Source: Arsenophonus sp045399315 (GTDB lineage: Bacteria > Pseudomonadota > Gammaproteobacteria > Enterobacterales > Enterobacteriaceae). From it: a DNA stretch of 44,643 bases. A program made the position numbers and the translations under genes. The notes beneath the pieces are model-generated. The model was not told the DNA's origin. It did no database searches and worked only from the letters and a program-made list of their open reading frames with translations. The stretch is from NCBI GenBank assembly GCA_045399315.1, contig DAYVGO010000064.1:1-44643 (forward strand), in the 5' to 3' direction. The first letter of the stretch is position 1; the number at the start of each line of letters is the position of its first letter. Shown here one piece after another: positions 1 to 8,945 of the stretch.

Positions 1-2
1 CT

Positions 3-131
3 TTATATGAAGATGGTTTGATCCCAGAAGCGGAAAAATTATTATCGACCTGTGATATTCCTGTGCCGATTGATGTTCGTGTGACGACAGAATTTTCTGA
101 GACTGCAGAAGCGGTGATGCTAACTAAGTGA
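3..131 (+). CDS. C-terminal end of an unidentified protein (runs off the left edge)
   Basis: The third frame is open from the window edge to a TGA at 129-131 and encodes about 42 residues, starting LYEDGLIPEAEKLL and ending TAEAVMLTK. The composition is soluble and acidic, with no membrane segment and no motif I can name. It points toward gabD, which lies on the opposite strand, so the two genes converge. The 240 bases between them (132-372) are AT-rich and show no hairpin with a T tract that would serve as a clear terminator. I do not recognise the family, and the preceding sequence is needed to identify it. Confidence 0.5.
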   Translation, partial: LYEDGLIPEAEKLLSTCDIPVPIDVRVTTEFSETAEAVMLTK

Positions 132-372
132 TGTCAAAATGTTATCCGTAATAGATTCTATTTTATTATCAAAAAAATTAATTATAATATTGTATTGAAT
201 TAAAACCTTATAGAATGAATAGTGATAATATTAAAACACTATTTATTAAAAAATAGTAATAAATGAAAGCTAATGTTTACTAAACAGCGTAAATATTACT
301 GGCTTTATCGCGTTAATATAAGCTTAAATTTTCATTCTTTATAATCAAACGGAAATATTGGCTTAAGTTAAA

Positions 373-1843
373 TTATTTTGTCGCTTTAATATTACCCAAA
401 CAGAGATATTTTATTTCTAAAAATTCGTCAATACCATAATGGGAACCTTCACGTCCGAGTCCTGATTGTTTAATACCTCCAAAAGGTGCCATTTCATAAG
501 AGATGTGTTCTTCATTGATGCTAATCATACCTGCTTCAAGTGCTTCAGCCACTCGATAGATACGGCTAATATCACGTGAATAAAAATAGGCTGTTAAGCC
601 AAATTCGGTTGCATTGGCTAAATAAATTGCTTCTGACTCGTCAGCAAATTTAAACAATGGCGCTAATGGACCAAAGGTCTCTTCCTTAGCAACTTTCATT
701 TGGTTATTTACATCAACTAAAGCCGTTGGCTCAAAGAATAATTTTCTTTGCGGGGCAACATTGCCACCGGTTAATAGGCGTGCACCTTGCTCAATAGCGT
801 CAGTAATATGTTGTTTTACTTTATCGATAGCTGGTTGATTGATTAACGGACCAAGTTGGGCATCTTTTTCGCTTGTCGGCCCGATACGCAGAGTTTTTAC
901 CGCTTCACTAAGCCGTTTGGCAAAGGCGTCATAAATAAATAGTTGCTTGCACCAGAATACGATTTGCACACACAAGTTTGCCCATTATTACGAAACTTTG
1001 CTGCTATTACACCTTGAACAGCTGCTTCTAAATTAGCATCATCAAAAACAATAAAAGGTGCATTACCACCAAGCTCTAACGAAATCTTTTTGACTGTATT
1101 AGCGCATTGTGCCATCAATAACTTACCTACTTGGGTTGAGCCGGTGAAGTAAGTTTGCGGACAATCGGACTGTCTGTCATAACCGAACCAATGGTTTTTG
1201 CATCACTACTCGGTACAATATTCAAGACACCGGCTGGAATACCAGCTTCTTCAGCGAGTACTGCTAATGCTAAGGCAGACAGCGGAGCTTCGGTGGGGTT
1301 TGAGAATAACAGTACAGCCGGCAGCTAGGGCAAGAGCGACTTTTCGTGTGATCATGGTATTGGGGAAATTTCATGGCGTAATGGCGACCACAACACCAAC
1401 AGCTTGTTTGATGGTCATTATTCGGCAATTCGAGACTGGGGAAGGGATTGTTTCACATAGGTTCGCTTTCCTTCTTCTGCAAACCATTGGATAAAACTAG
1501 CACCATACGTTATTTCGCTCATTGCTTCGTTATAGCATTTGCCTTGCTCAAGGCTTAATATTTCTGCTAAGGCTGACTGATTCTCTATAATCAGATAAAA
1601 CTATTTATTTAAAATCTGACTACGTTGTTTGGCGCTCATCGTTTGCCAGGCTGGTAATGTCTTTGCCACGGTATCAATCGCTCTTTGGGTTTCAATTTTA
1701 CTTAGCTCACTGACTTTAGCGATTAAATTATCATTAGCAGGATTGACAACATTAAATGTGGTCTGGCTGTCAGCATCAACCCATTGGCCGTTAATATAAG
1801 CTTGTTGGCGAAAAAGGGTATAATTAATGAGGTTATTTTCCAT
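373..1843 (-). pseudogene. gabD: Succinate-semialdehyde dehydrogenase (GabD-like aldehyde dehydrogenase), frameshifted
   Basis: Family role: NAD(P)-dependent oxidation of succinate semialdehyde to succinate, the last step of GABA breakdown, in the cytoplasm. Seen: the N-terminus starts at an ATG at 1841-1843 preceded by a GGAGA ribosome site (MENNLINYTLFRQQAYINGQW). A second frame carries LELGGNAPFIVF with the general-base Glu, followed by NNGQTCVC with the catalytic Cys. A third frame carries the C-terminal part (IGPTSEKDAQLGPLINQP and SINEEHISYEMAPFGGIKQSGLGREG). Laid end to end, the pieces span about 490 codons, the usual GabD length, so the gene is broken by several indels rather than large deletions. 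The 1118-1601 stretch is the most damaged. Assignment to GabD rather than another aldehyde dehydrogenase rests on overall resemblance. Confidence 0.85.
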
Positions 1844-2102
1844 TGATTTTTCTCCAGGATTTATAGATGGTATACCATTTAATATTTTATCCTTATTTTT
1901 AATAATGGCTAATAAGCGCAAAAATAACAAATACATGCATTGATAGCTGATTTTATCCAGCTGGAATTATAGTTATCCTCATTCCGACCAGCAAAATTTT
2001 TTATGATTCAGAAAAAATACCATATTAACCAAACAACAACTAACAAAAATTTTATTAAATTAAGACGATATTTTGTTAATGAGCTTAAATAATGAGATTA
2101 CT

Positions 2103-2503
2103 TTATAATATTAATACCATTTTGATATGTGGAACTCCATCTTCATCATAGTCATCACCAATAATATTATAGCCGAGGGAGCAATAAAATTTTTGGGCGC
2201 TATATTGGGCTGATAAGATGATATGCTGGTAGTGATGTTGGCGGCCATAATTGGCTACATGCTCCATTAATAATCGGCCAATGCCTTTATTTCGTTTTTT
2301 TTTAATACTGCGACACGCCCAACTTTTAATGCCTGGTTTGATATGGCTATCGCTCTCAGAATGCCAATAACTTGATGATTATGCTGAATAATAAAATATA
2401 ATGCTGTATCATCATATTCATCGATAAAAACATTTTTGCGAATATTAAAAGTTTGTTCTACGATTTCTGGTTTTCGTTTACCAACACTTTCCTTAATTTC
2501 CAT
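2103..2503 (-). pseudogene. GNAT-family N-acetyltransferase with an indel in a nine-A run
   Basis: The start ATG at 2501-2503 has AGGAAC upstream. The first frame runs MEIKESVGKRKPEI...QVIGILRA...VGRVAVLKK and then leaves frame in a run of nine A (T at 2295-2303 on the plus strand). In another frame the protein continues RNKGIGRLLMEHV, the acetyl-CoA-binding loop (R/Q-x-x-G-x-G/A), then YSAQKFYCSLGY and GVPHIKM, typical of the last beta strands of GNAT enzymes. One base is needed to rejoin the frames, giving about 134 residues, normal for a small GNAT. Substrate unknown. Because the lesion sits in a homopolymer, it could be a real frameshift, a sequencing error, or a site tolerated by transcriptional slippage. 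Confidence 0.75.
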
Positions 2504-2646
2504 GTTATTTTTATGTTCCTAAGGCATAAATCTTAGACAGTGGATAATTATTGCACAAAAATTTCTACTAACTCATTTTATTTATAACGATAAAAGTTAT
2601 TCGTGCCTTTATAGCAATTATGCAGACATTTAGTGTAGTTTTTTGC

Positions 2647-3525
2647 TTATAATGACTTCATTTTTAATAAAATATACGATCTTATATTAGGACAGTTAAA
2701 TCTATTATTTCCATCATATATTTGATGGAATGCTTCAGCAAAAGCTCTTCTGCTTCGCCATTATTACCTCCTTGCCAATAATAAAAAGCAGGGGATCTTG
2801 GCTCAGTATCACCTAAATCTGCTTTCCAGGCTTCTTGAAACTATTCCTTCAGCTAAGATAGTCTCCAGTATGACCTAAGATAGTTTGTCCCATGTTTGCC
2901 TTCTCGCCAAAACTACGATCTATTGCATGAGTATATTCATGCAAAATTAAATTTGTCAAACCGTGGTTTTTCGATATACTCCATTTGCCGGTTGTTGCGT
3001 CTTTGCTCAAAGCAATAACGGTTTCGTCACCATTAATTCCAACATCAGCACCTTTTCCCAATGTCTACCCCCCCCTGTAACATCTTTCCATGTCATACCA
3101 TTATTCCATCCTCTAGGCGTTACATCCCGTAAGTGCCACCTATCCGGGTGATTAGTTATATTATCATTTGTTCCGGTGATGAACTGACCTAAATCATTAG
3201 CTTTCTTTAGCACATTTAGTGGGATTTTTTGTAACTGACGTATTATTTCGTTTATATCTATATCTAGATGACGGGGAGTGGTGATTGCATAAGACATATT
3301 AATTAGATTTCTTTTTTCAGCAAAATCAGCAAAATCAGCAAAATCAGCAAAATCAGCAAAATCAGCAAAATCAGCAAAATCAGCAAAATCAGCAAAATCA
3401 GCAAAATCAGCAATATCTTTCATATGTTCCAGTGTAATTTCCTCATTAGAGAAAGACATTTTATAATATAATGAGTACCATAGTTCCGTATAGATATGGT
3501 GTCCATATGCATTTAATACTGCCAT
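2647..3525 (-). pseudogene. ATLF-like (anthrax lethal factor type, M34) zinc metallopeptidase, frameshifted
   Basis: Family role: secreted toxin proteases with one catalytic zinc held by an HExxH helix and a downstream Glu. Seen, in order: an N-terminal region interrupted by an Ala-Asp-Phe tandem repeat; the segment PRGWNNGMTWKDVTG, which matches the ATLF signature (PRGW...G.TW.DVPG); a frame change at a run of nine G around 3062-3072; then NHGLTNLILHEYTHAIDRSF, which contains the HExxH motif; and after further damage GEAEELFAEAFHQIYDG, whose Glu residues suit the third zinc ligand. At least two frameshifts break the gene, one at the G run and one near 2740. The start shown (3525) is poorly supported; a Met at the MSFSNEE segment is an alternative. 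The neighbours are other decayed effector-like genes. The protease assignment is firm, the ATLF subfamily likely. Confidence 0.75.
3317..3413. repeat. 9-bp tandem repeat, about 10.7 copies, in the metallopeptidase pseudogene
   Basis: The unit TCAGCAAAA recurs exactly every 9 bases from 3317, with ten perfect copies and an eleventh variant copy at 3407. On the minus strand it encodes repeated Ala-Asp-Phe and stays in frame, so copy-number change would not disturb the reading frame. It lies near the N-terminal end of the ATLF-like gene. The near-perfect identity suggests recent expansion by slippage. Confidence 0.95.
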
Positions 3526-4336
3526 TAATACATTAATGTAGGTTTTTTCAGTAATATTTAGTACGGCACGTTTCTCATGAAATGTAAAATTTCTTCATTA
3601 TCCTGATTTTTCTGCATATTTTTAAGTGTGGCATATTTATTTTTAATAAAGTTGATAGGTTTTTTCAATATAAGCAAGATGGTCGCCTGTGGCGACGACT
3701 TGTTATAGCCTTCCAGACTGCAGAAAACAATCTAGAAAGAAACCATCTGTAATCTATTTTAAGGCAATAAAATCAAAACAGGCTTAGAGTATCTTTTAGA
3801 GATAACGCTTTTTAGAGTTAACTCAGGTATATTTTAAACACAGGTCTAATAATTTTCTTAAATGAAATTTGCTAATCAAGCCTAAAATTATTATTTGAGT
3901 TAACATTTGACCTTATTGGTGTTAGTTTGTTATCCATCAACATGCTTAATTTATTGTAACAATGAAAAAATAACTCTTTATTTTCTGATTATTACGAAAT
4001 TTTAATCAGCGAGATAGAGACATAACTGCCAGAGCTAGTGAAAAAGCTAAATACCTGCGCAATGTAAGCTTATATTACTTCAATCGGATAATGGAAGTGT
4101 TTAAAGGTTTGTCCAACAATTCGTATGATTAAGTATTTATGCAGGAGTAATAAAACCAACAGAATAAAACACTATTATCCTAAGACAGAATTATTAAGAC
4201 ATTAACTGTCAGATTAAGCCTAAGTGACTGCAGTTAAGCTAGGGACAACTTCGACCTCCGGTAGGGGTGGTTTGTCACACACAGCACAATTTTATCTGTT
4301 GGTCGTCTAAAAAAAAAGCTGGCAACTCGGTCTTAA
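3526..4336. other. Intergenic, no gene seen
   Basis: No open frame with a ribosome site or family resemblance. It holds one compact GC-rich hairpin at 3682-3696 (GTCGCC, loop TGT, GGCGAC) that stands out against the AT-rich surroundings but lacks a T tract. The rest is unassigned and probably decayed coding or spacer DNA. Confidence 0.5.
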
Positions 4337-5420
4337 CTAATTTATCGCTGATAATGCAATATAACCCTTGCCTACAGGAAGGGTGCCAAATGTGTATCCT
4401 TGTTCCCCAATCGCCTCGCAGATTTTTTGCCATATTACTCGATACATTCGATCTGTAGGGTGGGCTTTATCGGAAGTAGACACTTTAATTTTATCACCCT
4501 AATAATATCATAATTACAGCCGTCGATAAATTTATTACTGGCCCTATGACCTTGCACTCCTTCTAATAAATGTAATTTTTCATACAGGTTTGACATGGAT
4601 TCTGGTTTCAGTAATGACGCCATATCCACATACATATCACCATTACGTTTAGTTATTTCTCTTAGAGTGTGATTAAATAATATGGCGCCACTTTCAAAGT
4701 TATTAATTTGCCGCCTGACATTATAAAAAAGATTCTTAGATTTATTTTCATCAGGTGCCATTTGATATTCTGTCTTAGCCGAATTAATCATTTCTTGATA
4801 TCGTGCAGCCGACAGTGGCAGCCCCATATTTATATAAATAAAGTGGGATTTATTTGGACCTACGATATTAACCAATTCTTTTCGCCGTTTATTGGCAATT
4901 TTATTTGCTATTTCGTGCATCCTCTCGGCCGGCAGATCTGCCGTGTAAAGGTCGTTAGCGCTTAACCAAATAATAAAAAGAAAGTCTTCATCTTTATTCA
5001 TTCCTAATGATAAAAAGTCCTTCTTGAAAGCATTCACCTCATTTTGCATCGTAGTGAGTGACAATTTGTGAGCAAAGGAGTGCGGTAAACCACCAGTGGT
5101 GCCCCACCAACAGAGTAATTCTCATAACGAAACCACAGATCAGAATCGTGCCCCCAACTGGATGCTGGTGTAAGAGATTGATGCTTCTTGGTTAATTTTT
5201 TCGAAATGGCATCATTAGCAATCACCAGAGATTCGGCGCCAGTAGCTGCTTCAAACATATGATCTGTCCGGTTACAACAATCACTATAACTTCCTGTTGG
5301 ATCTACCGTCATTGCATCGAATGCGCTCGCTAGCTTACCAATCATGGAACTGGCCATAATACTCGTGTCAGACAAGCTGTCGCCGAAGACAATAGCATTA
5401 CGAAATCGTGTGGGTTTCAT
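4337..5420 (-). pseudogene. SGNH/GDSL hydrolase, SseJ-like secreted lipase or acyltransferase, frameshifted
   Basis: Family role: Ser-Asp-His esterases. The relatives it recalls (SseJ, thermolabile haemolysins) act as phospholipase or cholesterol acyltransferase in host cells. Seen: ATG at 5418-5420 with AAAGGAA upstream; block I as NAIVFGDSLSDT with the nucleophile Ser; a frame change near 5100 in a G run, after which the reading resumes as TGGLPHSFAHKLSLTT; WLSANDLY, which fits the G/S-x-N-D block; a second frame change near 4490; then DKAHPTDRMYRVIWQKIC, which carries the catalytic Asp and His of block V. The stop is at 4337-4339. Rejoined length is about 361 residues, close to full family length, so all catalytic residues survive but the frame is broken twice. 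It may have been a type III effector, given the SPI-1-type system 30 kb away; that is an inference. Confidence 0.8.
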
Positions 5421-5554
5421 TTCCTTTTTTCTCTCGTAGATTAAATAAAACATCCGTCGTTAATTGCAAGAACTACACAACAATACATGCTCTACCAATT
5501 TGTTTTTTTATTTCTTACTGTTACTCTTATACATCCATCTGATAGAAAAGCAGT

Positions 5555-5571
5555 GACTTTGTTGAATAAAT
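5555..5571. mobile_element. Possible IS5/IS903-type terminal inverted-repeat relic
   Basis: The 17 bases GACTTTGTTGAATAAAT resemble the terminal repeat of IS903-group elements (GGCTTTGTTGAATAAAT...). No transposase frame and no partner repeat were found beside it, so at most this is a solo end left by an insertion sequence. Confidence 0.3.
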
Positions 5572-5854
5572 AGGACTACTACGAAAAGCTTTCTAATTGG
5601 TAACGGCCATTTACACTTTAATTACTTAACAATACTACCTGCTACCCCATACCTAACTTTCAAGATTAATATGAGCGAAGTGATAAAATGAACGAATCAA
5701 AATGCTGGTATGGAATTAATTTTAATTTTTGTAGCTATATTTTTGGCAGCGAACCGAGCAACTATAATTAGATTAAGTTGTATCACTTTATAACTTCTCA
5801 TCGCGAATAAATTAAACAATCATTTCCTTTGATGTCACTATCTCGAAAATATAT

Positions 5855-6210
5855 TCATTCTAATGATATAAATCCGCTTTCTTGATTTGAGTAGTATTTA
5901 GTGGACGTGCTGCTTAATAGGATAAAAAACATCTCCCATAGATGTTCCACCATACCCTCGTTTGTGAATAAAGATTCTCTTGAAGTACCAATTAATCCTC
6001 CCATCAATGGGTGCAAAACGACAATTTGTCCGTTATTGGTAACGATAAAACTTTCGTTGTAACTGTTTCTGGTTATTCCATCTTAGCCATAGCAAATATT
6101 TGCCATTCCATAACTACGATTGTCGTTATGCCAAATACCACACTAATCAAGCCGATGATTCTGATGTAAAGAGTACAACTAACATGTATCCGTATGCGGT
6201 TGAAAATCAT
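5855..6210 (-). pseudogene. Fragment of a single-span membrane protein, possibly secretion-system related
   Basis: An ATG at 6208-6210 begins a frame with one hydrophobic segment (IIGLISVVFGITTIVVMEW) that ends at a TAA near 6080. Another frame then continues SYNESFIVTNNGQIVVLHPL and ends at 5855-5857. The layout of a short cytoplasmic end, one membrane span, then a soluble domain with G-x-I-x-x-L-x-P-L recalls the DotI/IcmL/TraM family of type IVB secretion and IncI conjugation systems. The match is weak and from memory. Further open but unrecognised minus-strand codons lie at 6210-6330. The rest of 5421-6642 has no other gene that I can support. Confidence 0.3.
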
Positions 6211-6642
6211 AATCTACCCCAGTATTTCACACTTGAAGTTCAGACCAGAAATTTTCAAAATAGCGTGCAACATAAACTCTTCGCAGCAAGTACGTGCCTT
6301 GTCAAGATCGCTAAAGCTTTGCGGTAATGAATGGTTACTGGAGTGAGGCTTAAAAGCAGTGTTGCATAATATAAGGCATTACATCTGGTTGATTATAAAA
6401 AAGATTCAATTCTTAACCTGTTTGCTTATGATGATATTCATTTTACTAAACAGACATGTTTAATGTGTTTGAACTGCTTATTACTAGTAAGAAAAATAAA
6501 AGAATTAATTAACTTGAAGTAATAAATTTCTATATATTTCCTTTTTAGAAGGAAGAATAATGAGGAATTTTATTTAACTTAAGTGAAATAACCATTTGCT
6601 CAAATTGTAACCTCCTTTTAATATACTAATTGTAATTCTTTT

Positions 6643-7560
6643 TTGATATTTATTATCCCTAAAATAACTATAAAATTTTATGACTACATTATTACCAATC
6701 AAGATATTGAATTAGCGTATAAATATTCTCTCTTAATGACAGCGAAAAAGTACCGAGACATTATTGGCTTAAGAGAACCAAACTCGCTTGGTCAGACTTT
6801 ACTAAAAGAAGGATATCTTTGTAAGAATTTTCATATGAAGGCTAAATCTAGCCCTACTGGACCAACAGCAGGATTTATTACTGAAAAAGCTTGTTATTCT
6901 AAAGTCTTACCTAATGATTATCCTAAACATGATTCCAATATCCAATCAGCTAAAGCAAAAGGAGCAAAAGCATTAGACTTGGTTATTAGTGAATCAAGGT
7001 TAAAAGAATTGTTAATAGGAAACTCAATTGATTTAGGAAATGAAATATATTCAGCTTATTATCCTGGAGGAGGAGAAAAATTTTTTATTAATAAAAATGG
7101 TAAGCTATTTGATTATAATAAAAATCCTGTAAAAGTTATGACGAATCCACCACAATATGGTGAACAGATGACCGTTTTACGGCCAATTACTGCAGATTAT
7201 GATCTCTTTGCTGTTATTTCTAGAGAAAATCAATCTTATAATCAACTGCCATTAACCGTCCCATCACGTTTTATTAGAGAAGATTGTGCTCTTTTTAAGA
7301 ATCATAATTTTGATTTTGCCAAGCCAAGATCAGTTTTTGGTGAAGGCGATAAGAATATGGGAAATATACATTTTTTTGCTAAAGTTATTATTAAATCTTT
7401 GAACAATTATGCTAGAGATAAAGGTTATAAAGGAGGTAACTTAGTTTGGCATGGTAATGAAACAAGTAATCTATTTAGCCCTGTGTTTGATATAAATGAT
7501 TACCCGATATTCTTTCATCCTGATGGTATTATTTTAAAGGTTAAAAATCATCTGATTTAA
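6643..7560 (+). CDS. ExoY / anthrax edema factor-like nucleotidyl cyclase, C-terminus frameshifted
   Basis: Family role: toxins injected or translocated into host cells, activated there by a host cofactor, making cAMP or other cyclic nucleotides. Seen: IIGLREPNSLGQTLLKEGY; then HMKAKSSPTGPTAGFI, which matches the paired catalytic lysines and the KSS-x-x-G-x-x-AGFI motif; TADYDLFAVI, which holds the two metal-binding Asp; GYKGGNLVWHGNETSN, which matches the GGN-V-x-HG-x-E-x-x-N nucleotide-binding loop; and NDYPIFFHPDG. All main catalytic motifs are present in 305 codons. The start is uncertain: 6643 is a TTG without a good ribosome site, and the first in-frame ATG is at 6736. Past the stop, another frame reads EYYSIFKSQGLAPEYSLRF to a TGA at 7620-7622, so about 23 C-terminal residues were lost to a one-base change near 7550. 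The enzyme core may still be active. Confidence 0.85.
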   Translation: MIFIIPKITIKFYDYIITNQDIELAYKYSLLMTAKKYRDIIGLREPNSLGQTLLKEGYLCKNFHMKAKSSPTGPTAGFITEKACYSKVLPNDYPKHDSNIQSAKAKGAKALDLVISESRLKELLIGNSIDLGNEIYSAYYPGGGEKFFINKNGKLFDYNKNPVKVMTNPPQYGEQMTVLRPITADYDLFAVISRENQSYNQLPLTVPSRFIREDCALFKNHNFDFAKPRSVFGEGDKNMGNIHFFAKVIIKSLNNYARDKGYKGGNLVWHGNETSNLFSPVFDINDYPIFFHPDGIILKVKNHLI

Positions 7561-7629
7561 GAGAATATTATTCCATATTTAAATCTCAAGGACTTGCTCC
7601 TGAATATAGTCTTAGGTTTTGATTTTAAT
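7561..7629 (+). pseudogene. Out-of-frame C-terminal tail of the nucleotidyl cyclase
   Basis: After the present stop (7558-7560), a shifted frame encodes REYYSIFKSQGLAPEYSLRF and stops at 7620-7622. Its helical, charged character suits the end of an ExoY-like protein, which indicates that the current stop was created by an indel just upstream. Confidence 0.6.
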
Positions 7630-7706
7630 CAGTTCTGTTGCATTAATAGTAAAAAATTATTTCATCCTAGCAAACGAAATTTTTCAATATTAATGCAACA
7701 GAGCTG
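7630..7706. repeat. 77-bp element with near-perfect 19-bp terminal inverted repeats
   Basis: The left end CAGTTCTGTTGCATTAATA and the reverse complement of the right end (CAGCTCTGTTGCATTAATA) differ at one of 19 positions. About 39 bases separate them. The CTGTTGCA core resembles IS6-family ends, and a third related copy (TTAATGCGACAGAACC) sits at 7795-7810 next to the transposase relic. It is either a miniature inverted-repeat element derived from that IS or two abutting IS ends. Confidence 0.75.
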
Positions 7707-7794
7707 CCGCTTAAAAGTTTGTTTAACCTTACACATACAACTACTCATATCCTTAGAATAATATTCAAATAATTATTTTATTAAATAGACATTT

Positions 7795-8190
7795 TTAATG
7801 CGACAGAACCATCAGAGCTGCAAACAAATTATTAGAAAATAACCGATATAAAAAATAGAGATAAGACAATGCCATTATAAAAATACATTGTTGAGCAGAC
7901 CTTCGTTTCATCAAAAAAGCTATCGAGCCATGCTAGGCTTTAAAACTTACCATACCACAAAATTTTTACTAGAAGGAATAGAAACATTGTATATGTTAGA
8001 TAAATGACAAATTCCTATCAATGGGCAAGCTATCCGGCCAGTAGATACCTTTTATGCAAAAACTCACCATATAATCAATCTTAACTTATCATACTTAATG
8101 CAACGAATAGAAAATATTACCGCTAAAAATCACACCATGATTTCACCTATCAGAGTAATTAAACAAATTCCAGAAGGGTTATGTTATAAA
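7795..8190 (+). mobile_element. IS6-family transposase relic
   Basis: Around 7880-8010 the translation shows IVEQ, then in a shifted frame DLRFIKK, then YRAMLGFKTYHTTKFLLEGI and ETLYMLDK before a TGA. This corresponds to the last third of IS6-family (IS26-like) transposases, where an RPMLGFK segment and a G-IE-hxhhxxK segment follow the final catalytic Glu region. After the TGA, PINGQAIRPVDTFYA resembles the usual end of these proteins. The N-terminal two-thirds with the DDE residues is missing. A degenerate terminal repeat is at 7795-7810. The unit is dead and separates the cyclase from sodC. Confidence 0.65.
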
Positions 8191-8286
8191 TAAATTGTTG
8201 TGACACATAAGGGTTAGCACGAAATTTTGCTACTTCATATCATTCTGCATAACGGTAGCATTTCCAAATAAAATAAAAGGTTATTT

Positions 8287-8813
8287 ATGAACATGTTAAG
8301 AACACAAACAAGACGCTTTACATTGTTGGTCTGGCCTTCAGCGGCCTGGCTCAGGCAGTCACTGTTGCCATGAATATCATGGACGCTAAAGATACCACCA
8401 TTCCATCAGGCACTATTGATGTACATTCCACTCAATACGGCGTGCTTTTTACGCTAAACCTGAAAGGTTTACCGCCTGGCATTCACGGCTTCCATGTACA
8501 TACTAACCTGAGCTGCGCTCCAGCAATGCAGGACGGCAAAATGATAGTGGCTCTGGTGACAGGTGGCCATCTAGATCCTACTCATACTGGTAAGCATGAA
8601 GGCACATGGGGCAACGTCCATCTTGGCGATTTGCCAGATCTATATGTGGACAGCACTGGCAAGGCAGCCTACCCAGTGTTGTCTCCCCGTTTGCGCGTGT
8701 CCGATCTGAAAGGTCACTCGCTGGTGATCCACGTTGGTGGTGATAACCACTCTTATCACCCTGTAATGCTAGGTGGGGGTGGCGCACGCATTGTTTGTGG
8801 GCTGACATCATGA
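8287..8813 (+). pseudogene. sodC: Cu/Zn superoxide dismutase SodC, signal peptide frameshifted
   Basis: Family role: periplasmic dismutation of superoxide to peroxide and oxygen, protecting against the host oxidative burst. The ATG at 8287 follows AAAAGG and starts MNMLRTQTRRFT, but the frame leaves register around 8300-8325. The remainder of a signal sequence (GLAFSGLAQA) is in the frame of the mature protein. From 8370 the mature domain is open to 8813 and keeps the metal ligands (GFHVH, GGHLDP, GKHEG, HLGDLPDL, HVGGDN) and both disulphide Cys (NLSC, RIVCG). As it stands, no exported protein can be made from the original start; a cytoplasmic product from an internal Met (8370) is possible but would be mislocated. 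The base composition is richer in G+C than the flanks, suggesting acquisition. Confidence 0.85.
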
Positions 8814-8945
8814 GAAACGGATGCATACCTATAAAGATTATGATCAGAATAGAAGCGACATGAGTGTTAGTGTAAAGCATGAATGCGATCATGAGGTGAT
8901 CTTTCCAACGATTGTATTACCAATATTTTCATGGAGATATTAACG

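Noticed and set aside
3317..3413. Regular repeats that might be a CRISPR array
   Set aside because: The unit is 9 bp with no spacers and encodes Ala-Asp-Phe in frame inside a protease gene; it is a coding microsatellite.
3682..3696. Tight GTCGCC/GGCGAC hairpin as a terminator
   Set aside because: No T tract on either side and no gene ending close by; kept only as a note in the intergenic entry.
5461..5520. Minus-strand stretch ATTGGTAGAGCATGTATTG resembling a tRNA D-arm
   Set aside because: No acceptor stem, anticodon stem or T-arm can be folded around it; likely chance.
5855..6330. Firm assignment as a conjugation or type IVB secretion gene
   Set aside because: The resemblance to DotI/IcmL is limited to membrane topology and a short motif; listed only as a low-confidence fragment.
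8578..8892. 104-codon minus-strand frame over sodC
   Set aside because: It is the antisense shadow of SodC codons, whose plus-strand reading has all family motifs.
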